In this document: positions 24,467 to 33,830 of the stretch, in pieces
Numbering within the stretch: the stretch's first letter is position 1
Layout: the number at the start of each line of letters is the position of its first letter
Assembly (NCBI GenBank): GCA_035651755.1
Contig: DASRFA010000040.1
Location: forward strand, 186,001-250,000
Source: DASRFA01 sp035651755
Lineage (GTDB): Bacteria; Desulfobacterota; Binatia; UBA12015
DNA length: 64,000 nucleotides
Reading direction: 5' to 3'
Notes under the pieces: model-generated
The model's database searches: none
What the model saw: the letters and a program-made list of their open reading frames with translations, nothing else
What the model was told of the DNA's origin: nothing
Position numbers and translations under genes: made by a program

Positions 24467-24967
24467 TCAGGCCTTGCGGTCGGTTGCGCTGGGCTCGGAG
24501 GGAGCGGGCTCGGCCGGCCGCGTCGAAGCCGGCTCCGCGTGCGCGACCGGCGAAGCGCTCGCGGCGGTCGCCGCGACGCCGGCCGCGGGACGAGGCGCGT
24601 CGCCGGCGGGTGCCGCGGGCGCGGGGCCAGGTGCCGCCGCCGGGACTCCGACTGCCGACGTGGCCGCGGGTGCGGCGGGGACGGCCGCGGCGGCCGGCGT
24701 CGCGACGTCCGGCGGCGGCTGCGCGTCGGCGAGCTTCTGGCGGGCATCGCGCTCGGCGCGCCGGCGAGCCGCCTCGTGCTCGCGCGCCTCCGCCTCGATC
24801 ATGCTGCGCGCCGCCTCGAGCTCCCGGTTGACGTCGCCGGTGACCTTGCGGAACTCGGCGAGTCCCTTGCCGAGAGCGCGCGCGACCTCGGGGAGTCGCT
24901 TCGGGCCCAGCACGATGAGCGCGACCACCAGGATCACGACCATCTCCGGCATGCCGATCCCGAACAT
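24467..24967 (-). CDS. tatB: TatB-like (TatA/B family) subunit
   Basis: 166 aa; ATG 24965-24967. The N-terminus MFGIGMPEMVVILVVALIVL then GPKRLPEVARALGKGLAEFR is the TatA/B transmembrane hairpin, with Glu8 as in TatB. An amphipathic helix and a charged segment (NRELEAARSMIEAEAREHEA) follow, then a long low-complexity Ala/Pro tail of about 75 residues. Length and the charged helix favour TatB over TatA. No separate tatA is seen nearby, so either one protein does both jobs or tatA lies elsewhere. Confidence 0.88.
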   Translation of the reverse strand: MFGIGMPEMVVILVVALIVLGPKRLPEVARALGKGLAEFRKVTGDVNRELEAARSMIEAEAREHEAARRRAERDARQKLADAQPPPDVATPAAAAVPAAPAATSAVGVPAAAPGPAPAAPAGDAPRPAAGVAATAASASPVAHAEPASTRPAEPAPSEPSATDRKA

Positions 24968-25058
24968 GACGCGAACGCTAACCCAACGGTCCCGCACCGG
25001 CAAATTGCTTCGCGTGCGGCACGCGGACGCGTGCGCGCCGCGCGAGGCCGAGCGGCGT

Positions 25059-26075
25059 CTACAGGCGCCAGTACGGCTCGAGGATCGCCTTCAGCTTGTC
25101 GAATGCCGTGCTCGCGGGCGGCGCCTCGTCCTGGACCGGCTCGCCGCGCGACAGCTCGCCGAGGACGCACTCGGCGGAGCTGCGGATGGCGTCGAGGTCA
25201 TAGCCGCCCTCGAGGATCGCGGCGATGCGCCCCTTCGCCGTGTCCGCCGCGACGGCCAGCAGTCGTCGCGTCATCGCGGCGAAGCCGGCTTCCGTCACGT
25301 TCATGCCGCCGAGGGGATCGCGGCGGTGAGCATCGAAGCCGGCCGAGATGAGGACGAACTCGGGCGCGAACTGCCGCAGCACCGGCTCGATCACCTCGTG
25401 GAAGGCGAGGGCGTAGCCGGCGTCGCCGACGCCGGCGGCGAAGGGCACGTTCACCGTCGCGCCCGCGCCCGCGCCGCGGCCGACGTCGCCGGCGGCTCCC
25501 GTGCCCGGGTAGTACGGGTACTGGTGCAGCGACACGTAGAGCACGCCGGGATCGTCGTAGAAGATCGCCTCGGTGCCGTTGCCGTGGTGCAGGTCCCAGT
25601 CGACGATCGCGACCCGCTCGAGGCCGTGCACCCGCCTCAGGTGCTGCGCCGCGAGCGCGACGTTGTTGAAGAGGCAGAAGCCCATCGCCTGCTCGCGCGT
25701 CGCGTGATGCCCGGGCGGGCGCACGAACGCGAAGCCGTTCCGGAAGGCGCCGGTCGCGACCGCGTCGACGAGCTCCAGCACGCCGCCCGCCGCGAGGAGC
25801 GCGGTCTCGTACGATCGCGCGGAGGTCTGCGTGTCCGCGTCGATGCGCGAGTGCGCCGCGCCTTGCGTCGAGCGGACGAGCTCCAGGAGGCGCGGGTCGT
25901 GCGCCGTCAGGATCTCGTCGTCGCTCGCGAGGCGAGCGTCGACGCGTTCGAGCGGCGCGCCGCGCCAGGCGCGCATCATCTCTTCCAGCACCGCGAGGCG
26001 GTCGGGCCGCTCCGGGTGGCCGGGGCCGGGGTCGTGGTCGCGGTAGCGCGGGTCGATGAGGACGGCGGTCCGCAT
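25059..26075 (-). CDS. Histone deacetylase-like / acetoin-utilisation-type amidohydrolase
   Basis: 338 aa Zn-dependent deacetylase fold. Motifs: DPGPGHPERPDRLAVLEEM, FVRPPGHHATREQAMGFCLF (catalytic His pair), AIVDWDLHHGNGTEAIFYDD (Zn-binding Asp and His), ISAGFDAHRRDPLGGM (second Zn-binding Asp), ILEGGYDL (Gly-Gly-Tyr of the active site). Bacterial relatives act on acetylated polyamines, acetylated proteins or acetoin-pathway targets; substrate here unknown. It starts 11 bases after the PBP1A stop, so both are probably co-transcribed. Confidence 0.9.
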   Translation of the reverse strand: MRTAVLIDPRYRDHDPGPGHPERPDRLAVLEEMMRAWRGAPLERVDARLASDDEILTAHDPRLLELVRSTQGAAHSRIDADTQTSARSYETALLAAGGVLELVDAVATGAFRNGFAFVRPPGHHATREQAMGFCLFNNVALAAQHLRRVHGLERVAIVDWDLHHGNGTEAIFYDDPGVLYVSLHQYPYYPGTGAAGDVGRGAGAGATVNVPFAAGVGDAGYALAFHEVIEPVLRQFAPEFVLISAGFDAHRRDPLGGMNVTEAGFAAMTRRLLAVAADTAKGRIAAILEGGYDLDAIRSSAECVLGELSRGEPVQDEAPPASTAFDKLKAILEPYWRL

Positions 26076-26085
26076 GCGCGACGGC

Positions 26086-28533
26086 TCAGAAGCCTTCGGC
26101 CGTCGGATCGGCGTCGGTGAGAGAGGCCGGCTCGGCGCCTCGCGCTGGCGCGCTGTCTCCGCGGATGCGCCGGAGCGCGGCGGCGTCGAGGTCGCCGGGC
26201 TCGTCGGCCGTCGCGTGCTCGGCGGGCTGAGCGGCGGGCTGAGCGGCGGGCGCGGCGGCGATCGCGGTCGGCTCGCTGCCGCGCTTGAACGCCTCGAGGA
26301 GCGTGCCGGAGCCGCCGGGCGCGGCCCGCAGGCCGGAGCGCCGGTCGATGTTCACCAGGACGACCTCGGGTGGCACCGCGAAGTCGTTGACGGGCGTGCC
26401 GTCGAGAACCGTCGCCATGAAATCGTGCCAGATGGGCGCAGACACGCGACCGCCGGTCTCCTTGTCCCCGAGCGTCTTGTCCTGATCGTACCCGACCCAC
26501 ACGCCGGCGAGGAGGTCCGGGGTATAGCCGATGAACCAGGCGTCGCGGAGGTCGTTGGTGGTGCCGGTCTTGCCGGCGACCGGGCGGCCGAGCCCTTCGG
26601 CAGCGCGCTTTCCCGTCCCCCGCTCCACGACGCTCTCCATCAGGCTCACCATGATGTAGGCGGTGTCGGGCGGCATGACGCGCTGGCTCTGGACCGCGAA
26701 GTCCTCCAGCAGGTCGCCGTGCGTGTCGGTGATGCGCGTGATGAACCGCGGCTCGACGCGGATCCCGAGGTTCGGGAAGACGGCGAACGCGCGCGCCATC
26801 TCGAGGAGCGTGACCTCGGCGGTGCCGAGCGCGATCGAGAGGTTCTTCGGGAACGGGCGATCGAACCCGAAGCGCGGGAGATACTCGAGCAGGTATTTGA
26901 GGCCCATCGCCTGCACGAGCTTCACGGTCACGACGTTGCGCGAGAACGTCAGCGCCTCGCGCAGCGTGGTCGGCCCGAAGTTCCGCTTCTCGAAGTTCTG
27001 CGGCGTCCACCAGCCGCCCGCGCCCATGTTGAAGGAGATCGGCGCGTCGACGATGACCGTGGCAGGTGTGAAGCCCCGGTCCATCGCGGCGGCGTAGACG
27101 AGCGGCTTGAACGACGATCCCGGCTGCCGGTACGCCTGTGTCACGCGGTTGAACTGGCTCTGTCCGAAATCGAGCCCGCCGACCATCGCGCGCACGTCGC
27201 CGGTGGTCGGGACGAGCGCCACCATCGCGCCCTCGGTCCCGTTCCCCCGCGACAGCACCAGCTCCGGGTGCGACGGCGTGCCGGCGACGCGCGCTTCGAG
27301 CACGTCGCCCACCTGCGGGGCGTAGCCGGTCTTGGTCGCCCACTCGAGGCCTTCCCGCGTCATGACCGCGTTGCCGCCGGCCCAGCGCACGTTGAGCGCG
27401 CCGTCGCGCCGGCGGACGGCGCCGTCGCGGCCGGGCACGACGACCACCTCGAGCACGGAGCCGACCTCCGGCAGCGGGGCGGCGACGGTGCTCGCCGTCG
27501 CCGCGTCGCGCACGACGGCCTTCCGCTCGCGCAGCGACAGCGTCCGGAGCGGGCCGCGGAAGCCCTGGCGCTCGTCGAGCTTCTCGACGCCCTCGCGCAG
27601 CGCCTTCTCGGCGGCGCGCTGCATCTCGAGATCGAGCGTGGTGTAGACGTTCAGGCCGAGCTCGTACGGACCGCGCGCGCCGTAGCGGTCCTCGAGCATG
27701 CGCCGGACGTGCTGCACGAAGAACGGCGCCGGACCGGTGATCGCCGGCCGGTGCGGGGCGAGCAGGATCGGCTCGGAGGCGGCGCGCTCCGCCTCGTCGC
27801 GCGTGATGAAGCCTTCCTCGACCATCCGCTCGAGCACGTAGCGCTGACGCGCCTTCGCGCGCCGGAAGTGCTTGACGGGGGAGTAGCGGCTCGGGGCCTG
27901 CGGCAGGCCGGCGAGGATCGCCGCTTCGCCGACCGTGAGGTCCGAGACGTCCTTGCCGAAGTACTCGAGCGCCGCCGCCTGCACGCCGTACGCGCCGTTC
28001 CCGAGGAAGATCTGGTTCAGGTAGAGGTAGAGGATCTCGTCCTTCGTGAGCTGCTGCTCGAGGCGGATCGCGAGCACGAGCTCCTTGAGCTTCCGCTCGT
28101 AGCTGCGCTCGGGCGAGAGGAGGAGCGACTTCACGACCTGCTGCGTGATCGTGCTGCCGCCCTGGCGGGTCGCGCCGGCGCGGTAGTTGTTGAGCGCGGC
28201 GCGGAAGATGCTGATCGGGTCGACGCCGGTGTGGTCGAAGAAGTTCGCGTCCTCGGCCGCGACGAACGCGAGCTGGACCGGCTTCGGGATGCGGTAGATC
28301 GGCGTCAGGTACCGCTTCTCGACGTAGAACTCGCCGATCAGCGAGCCGTCCACCGCGAACACCCGGGTCGCGACCGGCGGCCGGTAGTCGAGCAGCTTCG
28401 CGACCGGCGGGAGGCTGGTCGTGAACTCGCGGTACACCAGCGCCGCAGCGCTCCCGACCGCGGCGAGCAGCAGGATCAGAAATCCGTAGAGGAAGGGCTT
28501 GAAGGGCCTGCGTACCCTGGACTGCGTCGCCAC
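26086..28533 (-). CDS. mrcA: Penicillin-binding protein 1A, bifunctional
   Basis: 815 aa from the preferred GTG 28533, which has GAGGAAG just upstream; the frame is open to an ATG at 28605 (839 aa). One N-terminal membrane helix, then the GT51 glycosyltransferase domain (AAEDANFFDHTGVDP with catalytic Glu; GGSTITQQVVKSLLLSPERS; KDEILYLYLNQIFLGNGAYG), a PBP1A-type OB insert, then the transpeptidase with SSFKP (Ser nucleophile, Lys), SRN and KTGTTND. The C-terminus is an Ala/Pro-rich tail. It polymerises and cross-links peptidoglycan in the periplasm. Confidence 0.95.
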   Translation of the reverse strand: MATQSRVRRPFKPFLYGFLILLLAAVGSAAALVYREFTTSLPPVAKLLDYRPPVATRVFAVDGSLIGEFYVEKRYLTPIYRIPKPVQLAFVAAEDANFFDHTGVDPISIFRAALNNYRAGATRQGGSTITQQVVKSLLLSPERSYERKLKELVLAIRLEQQLTKDEILYLYLNQIFLGNGAYGVQAAALEYFGKDVSDLTVGEAAILAGLPQAPSRYSPVKHFRRAKARQRYVLERMVEEGFITRDEAERAASEPILLAPHRPAITGPAPFFVQHVRRMLEDRYGARGPYELGLNVYTTLDLEMQRAAEKALREGVEKLDERQGFRGPLRTLSLRERKAVVRDAATASTVAAPLPEVGSVLEVVVVPGRDGAVRRRDGALNVRWAGGNAVMTREGLEWATKTGYAPQVGDVLEARVAGTPSHPELVLSRGNGTEGAMVALVPTTGDVRAMVGGLDFGQSQFNRVTQAYRQPGSSFKPLVYAAAMDRGFTPATVIVDAPISFNMGAGGWWTPQNFEKRNFGPTTLREALTFSRNVVTVKLVQAMGLKYLLEYLPRFGFDRPFPKNLSIALGTAEVTLLEMARAFAVFPNLGIRVEPRFITRITDTHGDLLEDFAVQSQRVMPPDTAYIMVSLMESVVERGTGKRAAEGLGRPVAGKTGTTNDLRDAWFIGYTPDLLAGVWVGYDQDKTLGDKETGGRVSAPIWHDFMATVLDGTPVNDFAVPPEVVLVNIDRRSGLRAAPGGSGTLLEAFKRGSEPTAIAAAPAAQPAAQPAEHATADEPGDLDAAALRRIRGDSAPARGAEPASLTDADPTAEGF

Positions 28534-28680
28534 GCTTCCTCGCCTCGCCACCCGGGCGCTTGTGTACCTGAAGGGCCGGGTCGGGGCCATACGCCGTTTG
28601 GCCAACCGTTGGGGTCATCGCATTCACCCCCGTGCGGTGCCCGGGCCGACGGCGCAGTCTGCGCCAGGCGAGCACCGCGA

Positions 28681-28890
28681 ACGCCATCGCGGACGCGGCC
28701 GCAGGCGTTTGGCCGGGCAAGCGAGCGACTGTCGAGCGAGCGGGACGATCAACCGCGCCCACTTTGATCCATGAGACAATTCGGCGCGCACGACTTCCCC
28801 GCGACCGAGACCCGGAGCGAGCGCCCGGCCCAACGGCTCCGGCGGCCCACAGGCACGGCGGCCCACCGGCACGGCCAGCCCACACGCACC
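28681..28890 (-). repeat. Dispersed intergenic repeat, copy 2 (inverted)
   Basis: Sits between the divergent PBP1A and ptsP genes (28606-28943), a gap without other content. Read on the minus strand it matches 19089-19262 on the plus strand over roughly 170 bases, sharing TCATGGATCAA, GTCCCGCTCG and GACAGTCGCTCGCTTGCCCG. Similarity fades toward the ends, with small insertions near GGCCAAACGC. No transposase or clear terminal inverted repeats are visible. Confidence 0.7.
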
Positions 28891-28943
28891 CGGCGCGGCT
28901 CACGTGGATGTGCGCGCGCCGCCGGCCGTGGTAGGACGGACCC

Positions 28944-31385
28944 ATGTCGACGGCGGGTTCGCGCGCGGGAGGATCCCGGCTGTCGCCGAGCCGGGGACGA
29001 GAGGGCCCGATTCGCTCGAGCCATGGCCTCCGCCTGCTCGAGCACGTGAGCTCGCTCATCGGCGAGTCGGAGAACCTGCAGGAGACGCTCGACTCCGTGG
29101 TGGAGGTCGTGGCGGAGCGCATGCGGACCGAGGTGTGCTCGGTCTACCTGCTCGATTCGACCACGCAGACGCTCACCCTGTGGGCGACGACCGGCCTCGA
29201 CCGGGGCTCCGTCGGCCGAGTGCGGATGCGGACCGACGAGGGGCTCACCGGCCTCGTGATCGAGACGATGGCGCCGGTCGCCGTGCCGGACGCGCCCGTC
29301 CACCCGCGCTTCAAGTTCTTCCCGGAGACCCGCGAGGAGCGCTACCACTCCTTCCTCGGCGTGCCGGTCCTGGAGCGACGGGCACCGCTCGGCGTGCTGG
29401 TCGTGCAGAGCCTCCGCCGCCGCCAGTTCACCGACGACGAGATCAGCCTCCTCCGGACGATCGCCGGCCAGCTCGCGGGCGTGCTCGTCCAGGCGCGGCT
29501 CCTCGACAGCCTCAAGATGAAGGAGCAGGAGCAGGCCGATTTCCGCCGGCGCATGCTCGACACGATCCGGCGGCTCCAATCGTTCGAGCGGCCGGTCGAG
29601 CGCGACTCCGGCCCGTCGCTCTCGCGCGACCCCGGCGAGCGCCTCCGCGGCATCGCCGCGTCGCCCGGGTTCGGCATCGGGCGGGCGCACATCCTGCACC
29701 CGCAGATCCTCTTCTCGGAGATCGAGGATCGCGCCTGCGACGACCCGGTCGCGGAGACCGCGCGCTTCGACGCCGCGCTCGAGCGCGCGGCGAGCGACCT
29801 CGAGCGCCAGCGCGACAAGATGAACGAGATCCTCCCCGAGGCGACGGGAAAGATCTTCGACGCTCACGTCCTCATGCTGCGGGACGCGTCCATCACCGAG
29901 CGCGTGCATGGGCTCATCCACGAGGGCACGTGCGCCGCGTACGCGGTCCGGCGCGTCGTCGAGGAGTACCTCGCCGCGTTCGAGAACATCGAGGACCCGT
30001 ACCTCCAGGAGCGCGCCGTCGACATCAAGGACATCGGCCAGCGCCTCGTGCGCATCCTGCTCGGCATCGACGCGGGCGGCGAGCGCTCGCCCGAGGACGG
30101 GAGCGTGCTCGTCGGGCGCGAGATCATGCTCACCGACTTCGCGGAGATCGATCCCAAGAACCTGCGCGGGATCGCGCTCGCGACCGGCGGCGTCACCTCG
30201 CACGCGACGATCCTCGCGAAGTCGTTCGAGATCCCGACCGTCGTCGGCGTCGACGCTCTCCTCTCGCACGTGGTCGAGGGCGACGAGGTGATCGTCGACG
30301 GCAATGCCGGCGTGGTCTACCGCCGGCCGGGCCCGGAGGTGGTGCGCGAGTACGAGCGCATGGTGGGCGACTACCGCGCCTTCAACGAGAAGCTCGAGAG
30401 CCTGCACGACCTCCCGGCCGTCACGACCGACGGGCGGCGCGTCGCGCTGTACGCGAACGTCGGCCTGCTCGGCGACGTCGTCCTCGCGAAGCGCCACGGC
30501 GCGGAGGGCGTCGGCCTCTACCGCACCGAGTTCCCGTTCATCTCGTTCCGCGAGTTCCCGAGCGAGCGCGAGCAGATCGACATCTACCGGAAGGTCATCG
30601 CGGGCATGGAGGGACGGCCGGTCACCGCGCGCACGCTCGACGTCGGAGCCGACAAGTACCCGGCGTACCTGCACGTGCCGCAGGAGCAGAACCCGTTCCT
30701 CGGCTGGCGCTCGATCCGCGTGTCGCTCGAGATGCCGCAGTTCTTCAACGTCCAGCTGCGCGCGATCTTCCAGGCCGCGCTCTCCGGCCCGACGCGGCTC
30801 CTGCTGCCGATGATCTCGTCGCTCGACGAGCTCGAGCAGGTGAAGGAGATGATCGACGACGCCAAGCGCGAGCTCGAGCGCGACGGCGTTCCGCACGCCT
30901 CGAACCTGCCGCTCGGCATCATGATCGAGGTCCCGTCGGCGGTGCACCTCGCGCACCAGCTCGCGCTCGCCTGCGACTTCATGTCGATCGGCACGAACGA
31001 CCTGATCCAGTACCTCCTCGCCGTCGACCGCAACAATCGCAAGGTGGCGCCGCTCTACCAACCGCTCCACCCCGCGGTGCTCGGGGCGATCTCGCAATGC
31101 GTGGAAGCGTCCCGCGCCGCCGGGAAGCCGATCTCGATGTGCGGCGAGATGGCCGCCGACCCGATGTGCACGCTCGTGCTGCTCGGCCTCGGGCTGGACG
31201 AGCTCAGCATGGAAGCGTTCTTCATCCCGGTCATCAAGCAGCTCATTCGCTCGGTGCCCTACGCGGCCGCGGTCGACCTCGCGCGCCACGTCCTCGCCCA
31301 GAAGAAGTCGGGCGACATCAAGAGCGCCGTCTTCGACGCCATGCGGTCGCTCGGCGTGATCGAGCTGCTCGAGATGTACCAGTAG
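28944..31385 (+). CDS. ptsP: PtsP, GAF-domain PEP-protein phosphotransferase (EI-Ntr)
   Basis: 813 aa. An N-terminal GAF domain (residues about 30-190; LLEHVSSLIGESENLQETLD, RTDEGLTGLVIETMAPVAVP, SFLGVPVLERRAPLGVLVV) precedes the enzyme I core. The phospho-His is in GGVTSHATILAKS; the PEP-binding barrel shows GLYRTEFPFISFREFPSE, LDVGADKYP, NPFLGWRSIRVSLEMP, IEVPSAVHLAHQLA, SIGTNDLIQYLLAVDR and MCGEMAADP. It passes phosphate from PEP to NPr in the nitrogen-type PTS, a regulatory route. No ptsN or npr is adjacent. ATG 28944 is used; no strong ribosome-binding site is evident. Confidence 0.94.
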   Translation: MSTAGSRAGGSRLSPSRGREGPIRSSHGLRLLEHVSSLIGESENLQETLDSVVEVVAERMRTEVCSVYLLDSTTQTLTLWATTGLDRGSVGRVRMRTDEGLTGLVIETMAPVAVPDAPVHPRFKFFPETREERYHSFLGVPVLERRAPLGVLVVQSLRRRQFTDDEISLLRTIAGQLAGVLVQARLLDSLKMKEQEQADFRRRMLDTIRRLQSFERPVERDSGPSLSRDPGERLRGIAASPGFGIGRAHILHPQILFSEIEDRACDDPVAETARFDAALERAASDLERQRDKMNEILPEATGKIFDAHVLMLRDASITERVHGLIHEGTCAAYAVRRVVEEYLAAFENIEDPYLQERAVDIKDIGQRLVRILLGIDAGGERSPEDGSVLVGREIMLTDFAEIDPKNLRGIALATGGVTSHATILAKSFEIPTVVGVDALLSHVVEGDEVIVDGNAGVVYRRPGPEVVREYERMVGDYRAFNEKLESLHDLPAVTTDGRRVALYANVGLLGDVVLAKRHGAEGVGLYRTEFPFISFREFPSEREQIDIYRKVIAGMEGRPVTARTLDVGADKYPAYLHVPQEQNPFLGWRSIRVSLEMPQFFNVQLRAIFQAALSGPTRLLLPMISSLDELEQVKEMIDDAKRELERDGVPHASNLPLGIMIEVPSAVHLAHQLALACDFMSIGTNDLIQYLLAVDRNNRKVAPLYQPLHPAVLGAISQCVEASRAAGKPISMCGEMAADPMCTLVLLGLGLDELSMEAFFIPVIKQLIRSVPYAAAVDLARHVLAQKKSGDIKSAVFDAMRSLGVIELLEMYQ

Positions 31386-31386
31386 C

Positions 31387-32553
31387 GTGCCGGCCGGAGC
31401 GGCGCCGGACGCGACGGCGCCGGACGCGCCGCTCGGCTGGCTCGATCGCCTCTTCCCGCCCACGCGCGCCGGAGCCGTGCGTCTCGCGCTCGCCGTCCAC
31501 GTCGCGGTGCTCGCGCTCGCGACCGTCGTCGGCGTCGACGCGCAGGGAACGGAGCAGGGCGTCGACCTCTGGCGGCGCTGGGACACGACGCACTACGTGA
31601 GGATCGCCGACGCCGGCTATCCCGGCCGCGACGAGGAGGGCGGACCGCTCATGAGCGCGTTCCTGCCGCTCTACCCGCTCGCGATCCGCGTGCTCGCGCT
31701 CGCGACCGGGAGCTTCGTCGTCGCGGCGCTCCTCGTCTCCGCGGGCGCGACGCTGGTCGCGAGCGCATGCCTCTTCGAGATCGTCGCACGCGACGCCGAT
31801 CCGGGTACCGCGCGGCGCGCCGTCGCCTGGCTGAACCTCTACCCGACGAGCTTCTTCCTGGTCGCGGGCTACACCGAGGCGCTCTTCCTCGCCCTCGTGC
31901 TCGCGAGCCTGCTGGCCGCACGCGACGACCGCTTCGGGGTCGCCGCGATCGCAGCCGCGTGCGCCGGCGCGGCGCGCATCACCGGCGTCGCGCTGCTGCC
32001 GGCGCTCGCGCTCGAGACCTGGCTCGTGACGCGCGAGCGCCGCGACCGGCGGTTCGCGCGCCGGCTCGCGGTCGTCGCCGCCGTCGCGCCGATCGGGATC
32101 GCGGCCTACCTCGCGATGAACCTCGCGGTCTACGGCCACGCGTTCGAGTTCCTCCGCCACCAGGCGCGACACTGGCAGCACGTGCCGTCGACGCCCTGGA
32201 CCGAGCTCGAGCACGCGTGGTCCACGATCGCGAACGACCCGGCGACGGTCGAGCGCGCGGTGCTGGTCGATGCGCCGGCGGCGACGATCCTGATCCTGGC
32301 CGCGACCGCGGGCTTCGCCGCTCTCCGGCTGCGCGCGTCCTACGCCGTCTACGCGCTCGGCGGCGCGTGGCTCGCGACCGCGGTCACATGGAACATCAGC
32401 GCGCCGCGCTACGCGCTCGCGGTGTGGCCGCTCTTCTGGATGCTCGCGGTCCTCCTTCGAAGGCGCTGGCTGGCGGTGCCGCTCGCCGCCCTCTCGGGTG
32501 CGCTCCTCGCGGCGATCGCGATCCGCTTCATGAACGACCTCTGGGTCTTTTGA
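31387..32553 (+). CDS. PIG-V-like membrane mannosyltransferase
   Basis: 388 aa, about nine hydrophobic helices. The motif DLWRRWDTTHYVRIADAGYP (RWD-x2-HY) at the first luminal loop and LYPTSFFLVAGYTEALFLAL are the signature of PIG-V/GT76-type glycosyltransferases that use polyprenyl-phosphate sugars. MNLAVYGHAFEFLRHQARHW is also typical. Begins with GTG one base after the ptsP stop. Bacterial members probably glycosylate lipids or envelope glycans; acceptor unknown. Confidence 0.75.
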   Translation: MPAGAAPDATAPDAPLGWLDRLFPPTRAGAVRLALAVHVAVLALATVVGVDAQGTEQGVDLWRRWDTTHYVRIADAGYPGRDEEGGPLMSAFLPLYPLAIRVLALATGSFVVAALLVSAGATLVASACLFEIVARDADPGTARRAVAWLNLYPTSFFLVAGYTEALFLALVLASLLAARDDRFGVAAIAAACAGAARITGVALLPALALETWLVTRERRDRRFARRLAVVAAVAPIGIAAYLAMNLAVYGHAFEFLRHQARHWQHVPSTPWTELEHAWSTIANDPATVERAVLVDAPAATILILAATAGFAALRLRASYAVYALGGAWLATAVTWNISAPRYALAVWPLFWMLAVLLRRRWLAVPLAALSGALLAAIAIRFMNDLWVF

Positions 32554-32554
32554 T

Positions 32555-32575
32555 GGCGAGGGATCTTCCCTCGCC
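32555..32575. terminator. Perfect hairpin, probable terminator
   Basis: Stem GGCGAGGGA / TCCCTCGCC with loop TCT, starting two bases after the stop of the PIG-V-like gene. No U-run follows on either strand, so termination would not be of the classic type; it could protect 3' ends of both convergent transcripts. Confidence 0.5.
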
Positions 32576-32596
32576 CCCGTCGCGGCAAAGCTGCGC

Positions 32597-32631
32597 CGGG
32601 TCCCCCACTCCCAGGTTGCTTCGCTCCGCGC
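32597..32631 (-). repeat. Fragment related to the 38.9-kb repeat
   Basis: Minus-strand reading shares GCGCGGAGCGAAGC and a GGG(A/G)GTGGGG block with the end of the repeat array at 39106-39135. In both places the segment abuts a hairpin between genes. The rest of 32576-32687 holds no gene. Confidence 0.45.
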
Positions 32632-32687
32632 GCGCGAGGCGCGCGCCTGTGCCGGCGGTGACCGCCGACTGGCGGCTACGTGGGCGA

Positions 32688-33830
32688 TCAGCGGGCGAGG
32701 ATGACGACCGAGGCGTTCGCGCCTCGGCCGACGGTGTGGGCGAGGGCGAGGCGGGCGGCGTCGACCTGGCGCTTCTCCGCCGCGCCGCGGAGCTGCCAGG
32801 TGAGCTCGACGATCTGACCGAGGGCCGACGCGCCGAGCGGCTCTCCCTTGGAGAGGAGGCCTCCGCTCGGGTTCACCGGCAGGCGGCCGGTCATCTCGCC
32901 GACGCCGTCGGCGACGAAGCGCCCGCCGCCGCCGCGGTCGCAGAGGCCGAGCTCCTCGATCGACAGGATCTCGCGCCCGGAGTCGGTGTCCTGGAGCTCG
33001 ACGACGTCCAGGTCCGCGGGCCCGATGCCGGCGGCGTCGTAGGCGTCGCGCGCCGCCATCTCGGTCGGGCTCGCCGGCTCGTTTCCGCGCCGGCCGGCCA
33101 TCGGCGTGTGCTCGCCGAGCACGCTGCCCGGGCGGTGCGATCGCAGGACCGCCGCGAGGACGCGGACGGGCGGGCCGATCGGTCCCGGCGCGGCGCTCAG
33201 CACGACCGCGGCCGCGCCCTCGTTCGGCGAGCACAGCATGTAGAGCGTCAGAGGGTCGCACACCACCTGCGAGGCGAGGACCTCCTCGAGCGCGAACGGC
33301 TTCCGGTACATCGCGTACGGGTTGTGGACGCCGTGCGCGTGGTTCTTGACGGAGACGCGCGCCAGGTGCTCGCGCGTGACGCCCGACTCCTGCATCAGGC
33401 GGCGAGCGCGGAGCGCGAAGTAGGCCGGTGCCGGCGAGAGCCCCGCCTCCTCGCACCACGGTGGGAAGAAGCTCGACCGGATGATGCCGCGCGGCATCTT
33501 CTCCATGCCGAACACCAGGACGCGATCGCGCTGCCCGGACGCGATCGCCGCGGCGCCGAGCGCGAGAGCGGCGCCGCCGCTCGCGCAGCCCGCCTCGACG
33601 TTCACGATCGGAACGCCCGAGAGCCCGAGCCCGGAGAGCACCTTGTGGCCGGCGGCGACGCCCGTGTACACGGTGCCGCAGAACGCCGCCTCGAAGCTGC
33701 TCGCGCGCTCGCCGGCCTCGGCGAGCGCCGCCCGCACCGCGGCCTGCCCGAGCGCGGTCACGTCGCGCTCCGGGAAGCGGCCGAAGGGATGGATCCCGAC
33801 GCCCGCGACGTAGACGGTCCGTCCGGTCAT
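32688..33830 (-). CDS. Thiolase-like protein 1 (SCP-x/Ltp type), paired with DUF35
   Basis: 380 aa thiolase fold. The nucleophile position has Cys82 in NVEAGCASGGAALALGAAA. The usual GHP loop appears as LLSKGEPLGASALGQIVEL, and the C-terminal CxG motif is absent (LAHTVGRGANASVVIL), so it is not a normal acetyl-CoA acetyltransferase. Relatives pair with DUF35 proteins and include steroid side-chain retro-aldolases and lipid-transfer-type thiolases. Start ATG 33830 overlaps the DUF35 stop (ATGA). Substrate: probably a branched or cyclic acyl-CoA (inference). Confidence 0.8.
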   Translation of the reverse strand: MTGRTVYVAGVGIHPFGRFPERDVTALGQAAVRAALAEAGERASSFEAAFCGTVYTGVAAGHKVLSGLGLSGVPIVNVEAGCASGGAALALGAAAIASGQRDRVLVFGMEKMPRGIIRSSFFPPWCEEAGLSPAPAYFALRARRLMQESGVTREHLARVSVKNHAHGVHNPYAMYRKPFALEEVLASQVVCDPLTLYMLCSPNEGAAAVVLSAAPGPIGPPVRVLAAVLRSHRPGSVLGEHTPMAGRRGNEPASPTEMAARDAYDAAGIGPADLDVVELQDTDSGREILSIEELGLCDRGGGGRFVADGVGEMTGRLPVNPSGGLLSKGEPLGASALGQIVELTWQLRGAAEKRQVDAARLALAHTVGRGANASVVILAR

